A DNA stretch of 32,033 nt, taken from the NCBI GenBank assembly GCA_003353945.1, contig PIVM01000052.1:1-32033 (forward strand). Direction: 5' to 3'. The position numbers and the translations under genes were made by a program. Below the pieces are notes generated by a model. That model was not told the origin of the DNA. It was given only the letters and a program-made list of their open reading frames with translations, and made no database searches. Each line of letters begins with the position of its first letter. Position 1 is the stretch's first letter. Below are positions 23,299 through 30,563 of the stretch, in pieces. The stretch is from Gammaproteobacteria bacterium. GTDB lineage: Bacteria > Pseudomonadota > Gammaproteobacteria > Pseudomonadales > PIVM01.

Positions 23299-23487
23299 AT
23301 GTGTAATACCAAGGCGTATATTGAACGGAATGGTGAGCAAGAGTTAATTCAGGATGAAGTAGATCGGCTTGAGTTTGAAGGCGACAAAATACGATTAACA
23401 AATATCTACGGTGAAGAGCTGGTTGTTCAGGCTAGATTGCAGTTGATTGATAATAGTGAAGGCCGAATCGTTTTGATTCGGGAATAG
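23299..23487 (+). CDS. CooT-family nickel-binding protein
   Basis: The 62-residue protein matches the small CooT family. It starts MC, and Cys2 is the nickel-binding cysteine in Rhodospirillum CooT. LIQDEVDRLEFEGDKIRLTN (16-35) and IYGEELVVQARLQLID (36-51) correspond to the family's beta-strand pattern, with a short acidic-tailed C-terminus. CooT binds nickel and helps mature carbon monoxide dehydrogenase. Its presence next to a CooC-type ATPase and an ACS-like domain supports a nickel-dependent enzyme in this locus. The start ATG at 23299 has a weak AGGGTGAG ribosome binding site. A terminator-like hairpin follows at 23501. Confidence 0.78.
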   Translation: MCNTKAYIERNGEQELIQDEVDRLEFEGDKIRLTNIYGEELVVQARLQLIDNSEGRIVLIRE

Positions 23488-23500
23488 TCGAAAAATAAAT

Positions 23501-23536
23501 GGCGGTGTTTAGAAATTACTAGCTCGCCGTTTTTTC
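23501..23536 (+). terminator. Intrinsic terminator after the CooT-type gene
   Basis: GGCG (23501-23504) pairs with CGCC (23525-23528), helped by an inner TAG/CTA pair, and is followed by TTTTTTCTTTT on the plus strand. It overlaps the last codons of the convergent membrane-protein gene. The A-rich sequence on its left would give a T-rich tail to minus-strand transcripts as well. Confidence 0.6.
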
Positions 23537-24027
23537 TTTTTCAACATACCACGAAGAACCTTTTGCCGCTTGCGGCTGTTGGAAATAAAACTGCGGAAAT
23601 GTTTGCGCTGAAAAAAATACCATTCATCTATACCCCCGACCGTTTGTGCAAAGTCTTTCATGCCGAGCTGCAAGAAAATAATAAAATCCTGGAAATCACG
23701 TTCAAGATAGATCATATCCCGGATCAATAGTTGAGAAGGGTCTTCCTGGGTAGTGTTTTTCTTAAATTTGCTGCTGACTTTGAACTCTGTAATGCTCGTG
23801 CTGTGATCGCTGATTAAAGTACGACTACCTTTTAATAATTCCTGATATTGTGTCTGATAATCAAATAGGGGATTGTTGTAATATTTGCTTTTCGCCATAT
23901 TCAGGCTGACAGCAGTAATCGCGATGAGTAGCCCATTAAGCAAAAACAAAACGGCAACCCAAATTACCCGCTTGACAAAAAGCGCGTTTAATTGCTCGAC
24001 TCTTATGTCAAGTGTTTCGCTAGTCAT
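23509..24027 (-). CDS. Single-pass membrane protein, hypothetical
   Basis: The 172-residue protein has one transmembrane helix (RVIWVAVLFLLNGLLIAITA, about residues 16-35). A mostly hydrophilic domain of charged helices follows, and the tail is very basic (KKKKRRASNF). I recognise no family. The ATG at 24027 is preferred. It overlaps the end of the upstream gene by eight bases, so the two are probably cotranslated and may form a complex. The upstream gene encodes a protein of the same architecture, which suggests that the pair arose by duplication or interacts. The topology places the C-terminal domain in one compartment, but which one cannot be told. Confidence 0.65.
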   Translation of the reverse strand: MTSETLDIRVEQLNALFVKRVIWVAVLFLLNGLLIAITAVSLNMAKSKYYNNPLFDYQTQYQELLKGSRTLISDHSTSITEFKVSSKFKKNTTQEDPSQLLIRDMIYLERDFQDFIIFLQLGMKDFAQTVGGIDEWYFFQRKHFRSFISNSRKRQKVLRGMLKKKKRRASNF

Positions 24028-24568
24028 CGGCGTTTTTTGGTGAGGCAACTTCCAGGTCTTTTATTTCCCGGATTCGCTGTTCGCTAATGTGTTGAGCTCT
24101 TTTCATTTTCTCACTGTATTTTTTTGTCCATTCACGGTTGCCACGCACCATTTGAGCGAGGCTTATCATGCCGTCATCAAGAATTTTCAGAAAACGACCA
24201 TAATCTTGTTGTTGGTTGACCAGAACATCTTGAATGATGGCAATTTGCTTGTTGATATGAGTGTTCTCTGTTTTTTTAATGCGGGCAGTGAGGAAATTCA
24301 TGTCGTCTTGCTGGGTATCAATGCGTTCATAGAGGCTGGTTAGGCGTTTATCAATACCATTGAGGCTTTGTTCCAGTACGTCAGCGTCCATGGGGACATT
24401 CTCGGTGATTGATCCGCTTATGATCGATACCCACACAATGACCACACTGATTGTACACAGTGTTAGGCCTACTCCCGCCAGAGCAACATAAGTGAGCAGT
24501 TTGATTTTTGTTTCAAGCTTGCCCAGTACGTTTTCTTCTTGTGGTTGTTCTTCAGCTTCTTCGGCCAT
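24020..24568 (-). CDS. Single-pass coiled-coil membrane protein, hypothetical
   Basis: The 182-residue protein has a charged N-terminus (MAEEAEEQPQEENVL), one hydrophobic helix (about 28-52, LTYVALAGVGLTLCTISVVI) and a long helical region with coiled-coil heptads around residues 60-125 (for example LNGIDKRLTSLYERIDTQQD). It is not a family I can name. It overlaps the next membrane-protein gene and resembles it in layout, so the two are likely partners in the envelope. A 30-base palindrome lies about 105 bases upstream (24674-24703) and may control it. Confidence 0.65.
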   Translation of the reverse strand: MAEEAEEQPQEENVLGKLETKIKLLTYVALAGVGLTLCTISVVIVWVSIISGSITENVPMDADVLEQSLNGIDKRLTSLYERIDTQQDDMNFLTARIKKTENTHINKQIAIIQDVLVNQQQDYGRFLKILDDGMISLAQMVRGNREWTKKYSEKMKRAQHISEQRIREIKDLEVASPKNADD

Positions 24569-24673
24569 GTTGGCAGATGCTCAGTATCTGTTTTTTATGA
24601 TTGTAGACGAAAATTGGGGAAAAAATGAAAGAAAAGAAAAAGTTAGCATGAAAAAAGCAAATCAAAATGAAAA

Positions 24674-24703
24674 GTTACACAAAAATCATGATTTTCGTGT
24701 AAC
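24674..24703. promoter_or_regulatory. Thirty-base palindrome, possible operator
   Basis: The arms GTTACACAAAAATCA (24674-24688) and TGATTTTCGTGTAAC (24689-24703) are inverted copies with one mismatched pair and no loop. Such a long two-fold symmetric site is typical of operators for dimeric or tetrameric repressors. It lies 106-135 bases upstream of the coiled-coil membrane-protein gene on the minus strand. No T-run follows, so it is not a standard terminator. Confidence 0.6.
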
Positions 24704-24818
24704 TGTTGAGCGGTTGCGATTTTAGTGTGATTGGTGGTGTAGTTGATAGCTTAGCCCGCATTTTTCACAAGACGGCGGGTCGAAAAATATTTTATGCTTG
24801 TGGTTAAGTGCATTTTGC

Positions 24819-25034
24819 CTATTTCGCTTGAAACTGGTTCTGACACTCTGTAAAGCATTTTACTCGGTCACAGGTATACCCAATACCTGATTTCCTCCTA
24901 AAATCCTTTACAGAGCGCCAGCCCTCACTTTCAACGCGAAATCCTTGTGAGAAATACGGGCTAGCCGTTAGGCAAATTGCATTACCGTGGTCTACGGTTA
25001 TTGAAGAGAGTGCTGCATATTGAACATTTTCCAT
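24819..25034 (-). CDS. Small hypothetical ORF (doubtful)
   Basis: A 71-residue frame with no clear ribosome binding site and no recognised family. It has three cysteines at the C-terminal end. It covers the nested hairpin at 24846-24915, which argues that the DNA or RNA structure, not a protein, is the conserved part. Kept at low confidence. Confidence 0.15.
   Translation of the reverse strand: MENVQYAALSSITVDHGNAICLTASPYFSQGFRVESEGWRSVKDFRRKSGIGYTCDRVKCFTECQNQFQAK
24846..24915. ncRNA. Nested hairpin, candidate structured RNA or recombination site
   Basis: CTCTGTAAAGCATTTTA (24846-24862) pairs with TAAAATCCTTTACAGAG (24899-24915) with one C-C mismatch. Inside it CAGGTAT (24871-24877) pairs with ATACCTG (24883-24889), so the two stems are almost concentric. 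The plus-strand inner right side contains CCTCCT, an anti-ribosome-binding-site-like sequence. The strand of any transcript is unknown. Confidence 0.4.
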
Positions 25035-25136
25035 GGTTTCGGCTCAATGCCTTTCACCATCAATTACTGTCTGCATAATGATATAAGGGAAAAATAGCAA
25101 TTATTGTGCATTTGATTTACCACATGGCGCGATTTT

Positions 25137-25184
25137 TGATATTGTCCTAATTTGGTGCTGTCCGAATTTGATGTTGTCCCAATG
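25137..25184 (+). repeat. Three tandem 16-base repeats upstream of the ABC1-family gene
   Basis: Three head-to-tail copies (25137-25152, 25153-25168, 25169-25184) share the consensus TGRTRYTGTCCNAATT. They end 46 bases before the ATG at 25231. Iteron-like direct repeats at such a position suggest cooperative binding of a regulator. Confidence 0.65.
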
Positions 25185-25230
25185 TGAATAGAAATCCCAG
25201 TCCTTAGAGCTAAGTGATAGAGTTACGTGA

Positions 25231-26619
25231 ATGTCCAAAGATAAACCCAAAACCGTCAAGCGAATTAAAACCAGCGGTTTAGAACGTCGCTTGAGTATAG
25301 CCGGCACCAGCATGGTGGTGGGAACGCGGGCAGCAACTCATTTGTGGGCAAATGCTTTGATGCCAAAGCAAACTAGATTGCGGCGCAGAAAAAAAATGGT
25401 TGCCGAGCAGGCTGAATACCTGGCGGATGAACTCGGAAAACTTAAGGGTAGTGTGGTTAAAATTGGGCAGGTAATGGCCCTGTACGGCGAGCACATCTTG
25501 CCGGATGAAGTGACTTCGGCGTTTCGTAAATTGGAAGAACAAACAATAGCCGTTCATTGGCCGGTAATCGAGCGAGCCTTAGAGGATGAACTGGGTCCTG
25601 AGCGAATGGCGGCTCTGGATGTTGATCCGGAAACGATCGGTGCTGCTTCATTGGGTCAGGTGCATCGAGCAGTTCGAAAATCGGACGGTAAAGAAATCTG
25701 CCTGAAGATTCAGTATCCGGGCGTGGCTGATGCGGTGGATAATGATTTGAATGCCGTTGCACAGATATTGCGTTGGACAAAAATGGTGACTCTTGGTAAG
25801 GATTTCGATGATTGGTTAGAAGAAGTCCGAGAGATGCTGCACCGAGAAGTCGATTATGTGTTGGAGGCTGAAACGACTGAGAAATTTCGTAATGCACTAG
25901 AGGGGGATAAACGTTTTGTTGTTCCAGAGGTAGATTATGAATTTTCAACCCCAAAAGTGCTGGCTACCAGTTATGAACCTGGTTGGGTGGTCAATGGGCC
26001 AGATGTATTAGCCATGGCGCAATCCGATAGGGATGATATTGGTCGTGCCTTTCTTGATTTGTTTTTTAAAGAGATATTTCAGTGGGGAGAACTGCAGACG
26101 GATCCTAATTTCGGCAATTATCGTATCCGACCAGCGTCTTCGACAAGAGATGGACCAGAGTTGGTGTTGCTAGATTTTGGGGCGGTAAAAGCCTATGAAG
26201 ATGATTTTTTAGAACCGCTGAAATCCATTGTTATCGGCGCTTATCATCGTGACTTTGATACGGTAAAAGAAGGGGCTTTGGCATTTGGAGTTATGCTGCC
26301 AGAATTCCCCGATGAGGTTCAGCTTTCTTTTGCAGAAGTTTGTATGGCACTCGTAGAGCCTCTCAATTATAAGGCTGAGGATCTCCCTAATGGTGCTGTC
26401 AATGAAGAGGGAGACTATCGTTGGGCGCACAGTGAATTACCAAAACGTGTAGCTAAGCAAGCGGCGAAATCAGCCGTCACCAAACACTTTACCCTTCCTC
26501 CCAAAGAGTTCACCTTTATGAGTCGAAAGTTGTTGGGTGTTTACAGTTTTATTTCCGCGCTGGATGCTGAATTTAATGGGCGAGACATAGCCGCATCCTA
26601 CATTGATAAAAAAGGATAA
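25231..26619 (+). CDS. ABC1/UbiB/ADCK-family kinase-like protein
   Basis: The 462-residue protein belongs to the atypical kinase family of UbiB, COQ8 and plant ABC1K. The N-terminal KxGQ signature reads LKGSVVKIGQVMALY (about 72-86). The ASLGQVH loop (about 138-144), the ATP-binding lysine in ICLKIQYPGVADAVDNDLN, the catalytic-loop QTDPNFGNY (about 289-297) and the LLDFGAVK metal-binding motif (about 313-320) are all present. UbiB itself carries two C-terminal membrane helices, which this protein lacks, so it is a soluble or peripheral member of the AarF group. The family uses ATP to support ubiquinone or other isoprenoid-lipid metabolism. The ATG at 25231 has only a weak ribosome binding site. 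The gene stands alone behind a region with three 16-base repeats. Confidence 0.88.
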   Translation: MSKDKPKTVKRIKTSGLERRLSIAGTSMVVGTRAATHLWANALMPKQTRLRRRKKMVAEQAEYLADELGKLKGSVVKIGQVMALYGEHILPDEVTSAFRKLEEQTIAVHWPVIERALEDELGPERMAALDVDPETIGAASLGQVHRAVRKSDGKEICLKIQYPGVADAVDNDLNAVAQILRWTKMVTLGKDFDDWLEEVREMLHREVDYVLEAETTEKFRNALEGDKRFVVPEVDYEFSTPKVLATSYEPGWVVNGPDVLAMAQSDRDDIGRAFLDLFFKEIFQWGELQTDPNFGNYRIRPASSTRDGPELVLLDFGAVKAYEDDFLEPLKSIVIGAYHRDFDTVKEGALAFGVMLPEFPDEVQLSFAEVCMALVEPLNYKAEDLPNGAVNEEGDYRWAHSELPKRVAKQAAKSAVTKHFTLPPKEFTFMSRKLLGVYSFISALDAEFNGRDIAASYIDKKG

Positions 26620-26686
26620 ATAGGGATAAATAAGTGCGTCAATATTGCGTTGCCCCAAGGCCCTTATGGCATGGCTCACAAATAAC

Positions 26687-26995
26687 TTATTTGGAAAAAA
26701 CCTGGGGTGTGCTGTCAAACGTTTCGTGAGAGGATGTTGAAAAGTGTTGTAATACTTCGTTATCTCGGTAGTGCTCATCAAGCCAGCAATTTGGCAGATC
26801 CTCTCCGGATGGGAAGCAGAGTGATTGCTTTTCAAAACACTCTGGATCAGGTAGGTCTTCACCCCACTGTAGACATCCCACCATTTGTTTGTCGTAAGGG
26901 TTAGTTAACTCGTAAATATCAATGACTTCCACGAGTTTTCCAGTAGTTTTATGTAATAGCAGCATGACCTGATTCTCTTGCTGTTTGCTGGTCAT
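26687..26995 (-). CDS. Conserved small hypothetical protein (acetyltransferase-like annotation in relatives)
   Basis: The 102-residue protein resembles a small family widespread in gammaproteobacteria. It starts with a LLLHKTTGKLVEVIDIYEL core, then GCLQWGEDLPDPECF, LCFPSGEDLPNCWLDEHYR and a variable tail. Relatives are often called acetyltransferase but lack the full GNAT fold, so function is unknown. No signal or membrane segment is seen. The ATG at 26995 was chosen over 27043 because the extra N-terminal residues are unlike relatives; ATG at 26965 is also possible. It is convergent with the ABC1-family gene. Confidence 0.7.
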   Translation of the reverse strand: MTSKQQENQVMLLLHKTTGKLVEVIDIYELTNPYDKQMVGCLQWGEDLPDPECFEKQSLCFPSGEDLPNCWLDEHYRDNEVLQHFSTSSHETFDSTPQVFSK

Positions 26996-27145
26996 ATTAA
27001 TAATTATAGATAATAAGTATATGTAAACTGACAACTGCTTCAATTATTTTCCCATTAATACTCTTTGCTTTATAGCTGGATGCTATAGCCTAAAGCGACA
27101 GGTTTTTTTGCTTGTTTTATACTGGCTATACAAAGGATTATCGTC

Positions 27146-27484
27146 ATGAATTGCGACAATATTTTTCAGCAAATTCCAGAAGCGCTACAAGACGAAATAT
27201 TTACAACGCTTGTTGATGGAAAGAACATCAGAATCGAACGTATTGTTTCCTATGGTCATCATTCCGAAGAAGATCAGTGGTACGATCAGAACCGGGACGA
27301 GTGGGTGATCATATTGCGGGGGCATGCCAAATTAATGATCGACGACGGGCGACTTTCAGTGTTGGAAATGGCTGAGGGTGATTATCAGTTGCTACCTGCG
27401 CATCTGCGCCATCGAGTCCTTTCAAGCAGCACAATTGAGCCTACTGTATGGCTGGCCGTTCATTTTAATTTAGCTAAAAAATAG
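27146..27484 (+). CDS. Cupin-domain protein
   Basis: The 112-residue protein is a single cupin barrel. EEDQWYDQNRDEWVIILRGH (36-55) and AEGDYQLLPAHLRHRVLSS (75-93) are the two cupin motifs, and the second ends with His-x2-His-type residues that often hold a metal. WLAVHFNL closes the barrel. Small cupins of this pattern are common next to other enzymes but their substrates vary, so no reaction is assigned. AAGGAT precedes the ATG at 27146. It stands alone between a convergent small gene and the TonB receptor. Confidence 0.8.
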   Translation: MNCDNIFQQIPEALQDEIFTTLVDGKNIRIERIVSYGHHSEEDQWYDQNRDEWVIILRGHAKLMIDDGRLSVLEMAEGDYQLLPAHLRHRVLSSSTIEPTVWLAVHFNLAKK

Positions 27485-27540
27485 GGTTGTTTAGCTTTGT
27501 AGGCTAAGTTCTGATCACAACTGTTGGTGTTTTAAGTTGT

Positions 27541-27581
27541 TAGCTCCTATGCTAGCAGTAGCTTTCTTGATTCAGGAGCTA
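27541..27581 (+). promoter_or_regulatory. Nested hairpin in the TonB receptor leader
   Basis: TAGCTCCT (27541-27548) pairs with AGGAGCTA (27574-27581), and an inner GCTA (27551-27554) with TAGC (27559-27562). It lies 49 bases before the receptor start. It matches no riboswitch I can recognise, and it could be the end of the cupin transcript or a leader structure. Confidence 0.35.
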
Positions 27582-27629
27582 TCAAGGCGATAAACACAGT
27601 TGTAAATTCTAGAACGAAGGACTGCGTCA

Positions 27630-29660
27630 TTGGCCACGAAACCTAACCCAACAGCAATTTCTTTGTTTACCTTGTGCCTGCTTGTTGCGGTCCCATTACC
27701 GGTATTGGCTGAACCTCTTGGTTTGAATGACTTCTTAGATTTATCCTTGGAAGAGTTGAGCAAAACCGTAATCGAGTCTGCCTCTGAGTTTGATGATAGT
27801 TTGTTGGCTGTCGCATCGTCGGTTACTCACCTCAGTGAGCGGCAGTGGCAACGAACAGGGGCGAGAAAAGCCAAAGAAACGCTAGGGCATATGGCCAGTG
27901 TGCAAGTAGCGACCCAGATATTAGGGAGTCAAACCATTCATATTCGTGGTTTTACCACGACCTCTCCCCGTGGGCATTCTACCTTATTAGATAATGTACC
28001 GATAAACAGCTTTGCTTTTAACACCTCCAGCTATCATTTTAATGATATCAATTTGATCGGCTTGCAAAGCATTGAGTTAATTCGTGGGCCGGTGGCAGTA
28101 CAATATGGATCGGATGCATTCCATGGTGCGGTATCCCTGCAGAGTTATTCGGGGGATAGGGACCTCACGCAAATTCGCGGCAGCGCAGCCACGAACGGCT
28201 TCTATAATGCAGGCTTACGACATTCCAGCCAGTTTGACAGTCATTATCTGGATATTAATTTTGGCTTGCTAACACAGAATGATCAGGATATTGCTTTTGA
28301 CTGGACCGATGCGAACACAGATCAAAGCGGTAGTGGCCGCTGGGGAAACGAGGATGAGTCTTATCAGGGGATAGCCAAGTGGGGGCGCAGGGATAATGAA
28401 GGCATATCTTATGAGTTGGGTTTGTATCTGAATACGCAGGAACGGCAGGATTATCCCGGTTACGGTCGTTTTTTTGGTACTACGTTGAAAGAGAGAAATT
28501 TGTATGACGTCGACACGGATTTTCAGATGTTACGTGTAGCTTTAGGTGACAAACTAACAAATGATATCGATGTAAATCTCCAGGTATTTTATTGGCAATC
28601 CAGTATTGAAGATCATCGTTGGTTTACTTATGAAGAGCAACGCAACTGGTCAAAAGATGAATATCGTAGTGGCGCCAAACTGACCTTTAAGCAGGAAAAT
28701 AGAAAACTTCATACCCGCTGGTCACTGTCCTTTGAAGGCGATTACGCAAAAATAACCAAGGCTACAGCTCTGAGTACCGATGCTGCAGAAAATATTATTA
28801 ACTTTGTAGACGAAAACTATGAAGGCTTCAGTCGGCGAATAAACACAGTTGCTGCACAAGCCACAACCACAGTGTTCGATGAACACCTGCAGCTGCATTA
28901 TGGTTTGCGTTATGACGACTTTGCAGCCTTTAGTGGACACTATTCGCCACGTTTGGGAGTTGTATACCTGCCTAAGAACCATAACGCCTTCAAGTTGCTC
29001 TATGGTAAGGGCTTTAGAGCCACTAGTGCGGGAGAACGGGGAGGCTTTGGTAACGCTATAAAAGGTAATCTGGATTTGGACCCGGAAACCATTGATACCT
29101 ATGAGGCGGTCTACCTCTACCAGTCACCTGTCTGGCAGGGTGAGTTGGTTTTCTTTCATTCTGACTGGAAAGACAGCATTAGCAATGTGCCATCAAACGA
29201 TCCGGATTTTTCCAGGGAGTTTGTCAATGAGGGAGAAAATGAGTCCAGAGGAATGGAGGCAAGCCTACACTTTGATGATAAACAGTTCTCCGCAGATGTC
29301 AGTGCATCCTTTGTTGACAGTCGAATCGTCAGCAATAATGTTGATTATGTGGCCTTTCCTCGTTGGATATTTAATCTGGGAGTTGGTTACCACTTACCCC
29401 AACATTGGACTGAAATCTATTTTTCCAATCGTATTGAAGATGGGGCCCATGAAAACCTCTCGCCAGATTCGCGTGAACTAAAAATATTTTGGCAGTCCGA
29501 TTTGCATATCGCCATTCGCCAAGGTCACGATCTCTTGTGGAAGCTGGACTTTCGTAACCTATTTGACCTGGATAACGAATTACCATCAAAATTTTCTATA
29601 GAAGATGGTTTACCCGGCGAGACTTTCTCGGTTTTATTGGGGTTTGAGTATGGGCTATAA
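27630..29660 (+). CDS. TonB-dependent outer-membrane receptor
   Basis: The 676-residue protein has a signal peptide (residues 1-27, ending PLPVLA) and a short N-terminal region, LSLEELSKTVIESASE, typical of TonB-dependent receptors. Its plug domain includes TGARKAKETLGHMASVQV, IHIRGF, TLLDNVPINSF and IELIRGPVAVQYGSDAFHGA. The long beta-barrel ends with an aromatic/hydrophobic strand (FSVLLGFEYGL). It imports a ligand such as a siderophore, vitamin, metal complex or sugar; the sequence does not say which. The start is TTG at 27630 with AAGGA 8 bases upstream; no in-frame ATG lies nearer. It is not next to the nickel-type genes, and no TonB, ExbB or ABC transporter gene is adjacent. Confidence 0.87.
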   Translation: MATKPNPTAISLFTLCLLVAVPLPVLAEPLGLNDFLDLSLEELSKTVIESASEFDDSLLAVASSVTHLSERQWQRTGARKAKETLGHMASVQVATQILGSQTIHIRGFTTTSPRGHSTLLDNVPINSFAFNTSSYHFNDINLIGLQSIELIRGPVAVQYGSDAFHGAVSLQSYSGDRDLTQIRGSAATNGFYNAGLRHSSQFDSHYLDINFGLLTQNDQDIAFDWTDANTDQSGSGRWGNEDESYQGIAKWGRRDNEGISYELGLYLNTQERQDYPGYGRFFGTTLKERNLYDVDTDFQMLRVALGDKLTNDIDVNLQVFYWQSSIEDHRWFTYEEQRNWSKDEYRSGAKLTFKQENRKLHTRWSLSFEGDYAKITKATALSTDAAENIINFVDENYEGFSRRINTVAAQATTTVFDEHLQLHYGLRYDDFAAFSGHYSPRLGVVYLPKNHNAFKLLYGKGFRATSAGERGGFGNAIKGNLDLDPETIDTYEAVYLYQSPVWQGELVFFHSDWKDSISNVPSNDPDFSREFVNEGENESRGMEASLHFDDKQFSADVSASFVDSRIVSNNVDYVAFPRWIFNLGVGYHLPQHWTEIYFSNRIEDGAHENLSPDSRELKIFWQSDLHIAIRQGHDLLWKLDFRNLFDLDNELPSKFSIEDGLPGETFSVLLGFEYGL

Positions 29661-29703
29661 GTCTGTCAAGTTGAGGGGTGAAACTGATAAGAATCAATAC
29701 TAC

Positions 29704-30237
29704 TCAAAATAGATACCTTATCAGGATTCTTGTATTCGTGTCGGTTTCCGTAAATTCACGGTCAGTTTTGACTCCATTATTTGTTTCGCTGCCAGAAGTA
29801 TCGAAATATGCCCATTCAGCTTCTGCACCAATCGATATTTTGTCGGTAATAAAGTACTCAAAACCAATCGTCGGTGAGAGAGTATATCCGTAAGATTTCG
29901 TTTTCGAATCGCCGTAATGATGCTGCCATTTTGTTTTCGTTTCTGTATACGATGCTCTAGCGCCATAATAAAAGTGTGATTTATCTTTGATGTTAGCGAT
30001 ACTAAAAAGACCAATGCCGATATTGAATGTTTCGTAATTGGACTTACGGCCATCATCATCTTCTTCTTGTTTTAACTGTCGAAGAAACGGTTCAATTCTC
30101 AGTGTGTCTGTGGCCTTAACAGGAAAATAAATTGCGTTATCATCTGACTTGGTAGATGCGCCTAATCCCCATTCGACAGCATATACGGGCGTTGCAAGCA
30201 GCAAACTGACGATCGTAGCAGAAATGCATTTTTTCAT
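29704..30237 (-). CDS. Outer-membrane beta-barrel protein
   Basis: The 177-residue protein has a signal peptide (MKKCISATIVSLLLATPVYA, cleavage before VEWG) and then alternating strands of an OmpW/OmpA-like 8-strand barrel, ending in an aromatic C-terminus, ILIRYLF, which is the outer-membrane assembly signal. AAGGAG ahead of the ATG at 30237 is a strong ribosome binding site. It is convergent with the TonB receptor gene, with only 43 bases between the stops and an inverted repeat, CTGATAAG/CTTATCAG (29684-29724), at the junction. No ligand is apparent. Confidence 0.8.
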   Translation of the reverse strand: MKKCISATIVSLLLATPVYAVEWGLGASTKSDDNAIYFPVKATDTLRIEPFLRQLKQEEDDDGRKSNYETFNIGIGLFSIANIKDKSHFYYGARASYTETKTKWQHHYGDSKTKSYGYTLSPTIGFEYFITDKISIGAEAEWAYFDTSGSETNNGVKTDREFTETDTNTRILIRYLF

Positions 30238-30314
30238 TTTATCTCCTTGTTGAGGTAGAGCTTAGCAAGGGATTATTTTTAGCAGTTATGGGCAATGTTG
30301 GTATTGATACACAT

Positions 30315-30554
30315 CTATATTAATGCTGATTTCAAATGAAGATTGCGTGTTTCATAAGGGATGGAAAATCGCTCACAGTAGAACGCCAGGCGTTGATCAA
30401 CCCGTTCGGCATCGAGTCCAAAATCATTCAAGCTTGAGAATCCAGGTCTTATCTTCAGGATCTTTGTGATACCAGGAAATAATTTTAACAAAACTACCGT
30501 GTAGATGGAGAAGGGCTTGGGTGAGTGGAGTAGGGGGGAGTTGCACAATTTCAA
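30315..30554 (-). CDS. Small hypothetical ORF, possibly DUF1493-like
   Basis: A 79-residue frame starts 9 bases after the esterase stop. Its second half, FGLDAERVDQRLAFYCERFS, resembles small acyl-carrier-like DUF1493 proteins, but the first half reads poorly and no ribosome binding site is evident. It may be a real small gene with another start, or a remnant. Confidence 0.3.
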   Translation of the reverse strand: MKLCNSPLLHSPKPFSIYTVVLLKLFPGITKILKIRPGFSSLNDFGLDAERVDQRLAFYCERFSIPYETRNLHLKSALI

Positions 30555-30563
30555 GAGATGCCA

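Larger units (their letters stand above)
24569..25230. other. Long structured intergenic region upstream of the ABC1-family gene
   Basis: This 662-base divergent region holds no gene I can support strongly. It contains a 30-base palindrome at 24674-24703, a nested hairpin at 24846-24915 and three 16-base direct repeats at 25137-25184, each listed separately. A small minus-strand frame at 24819-25034 overlaps the hairpin. Confidence 0.6.
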
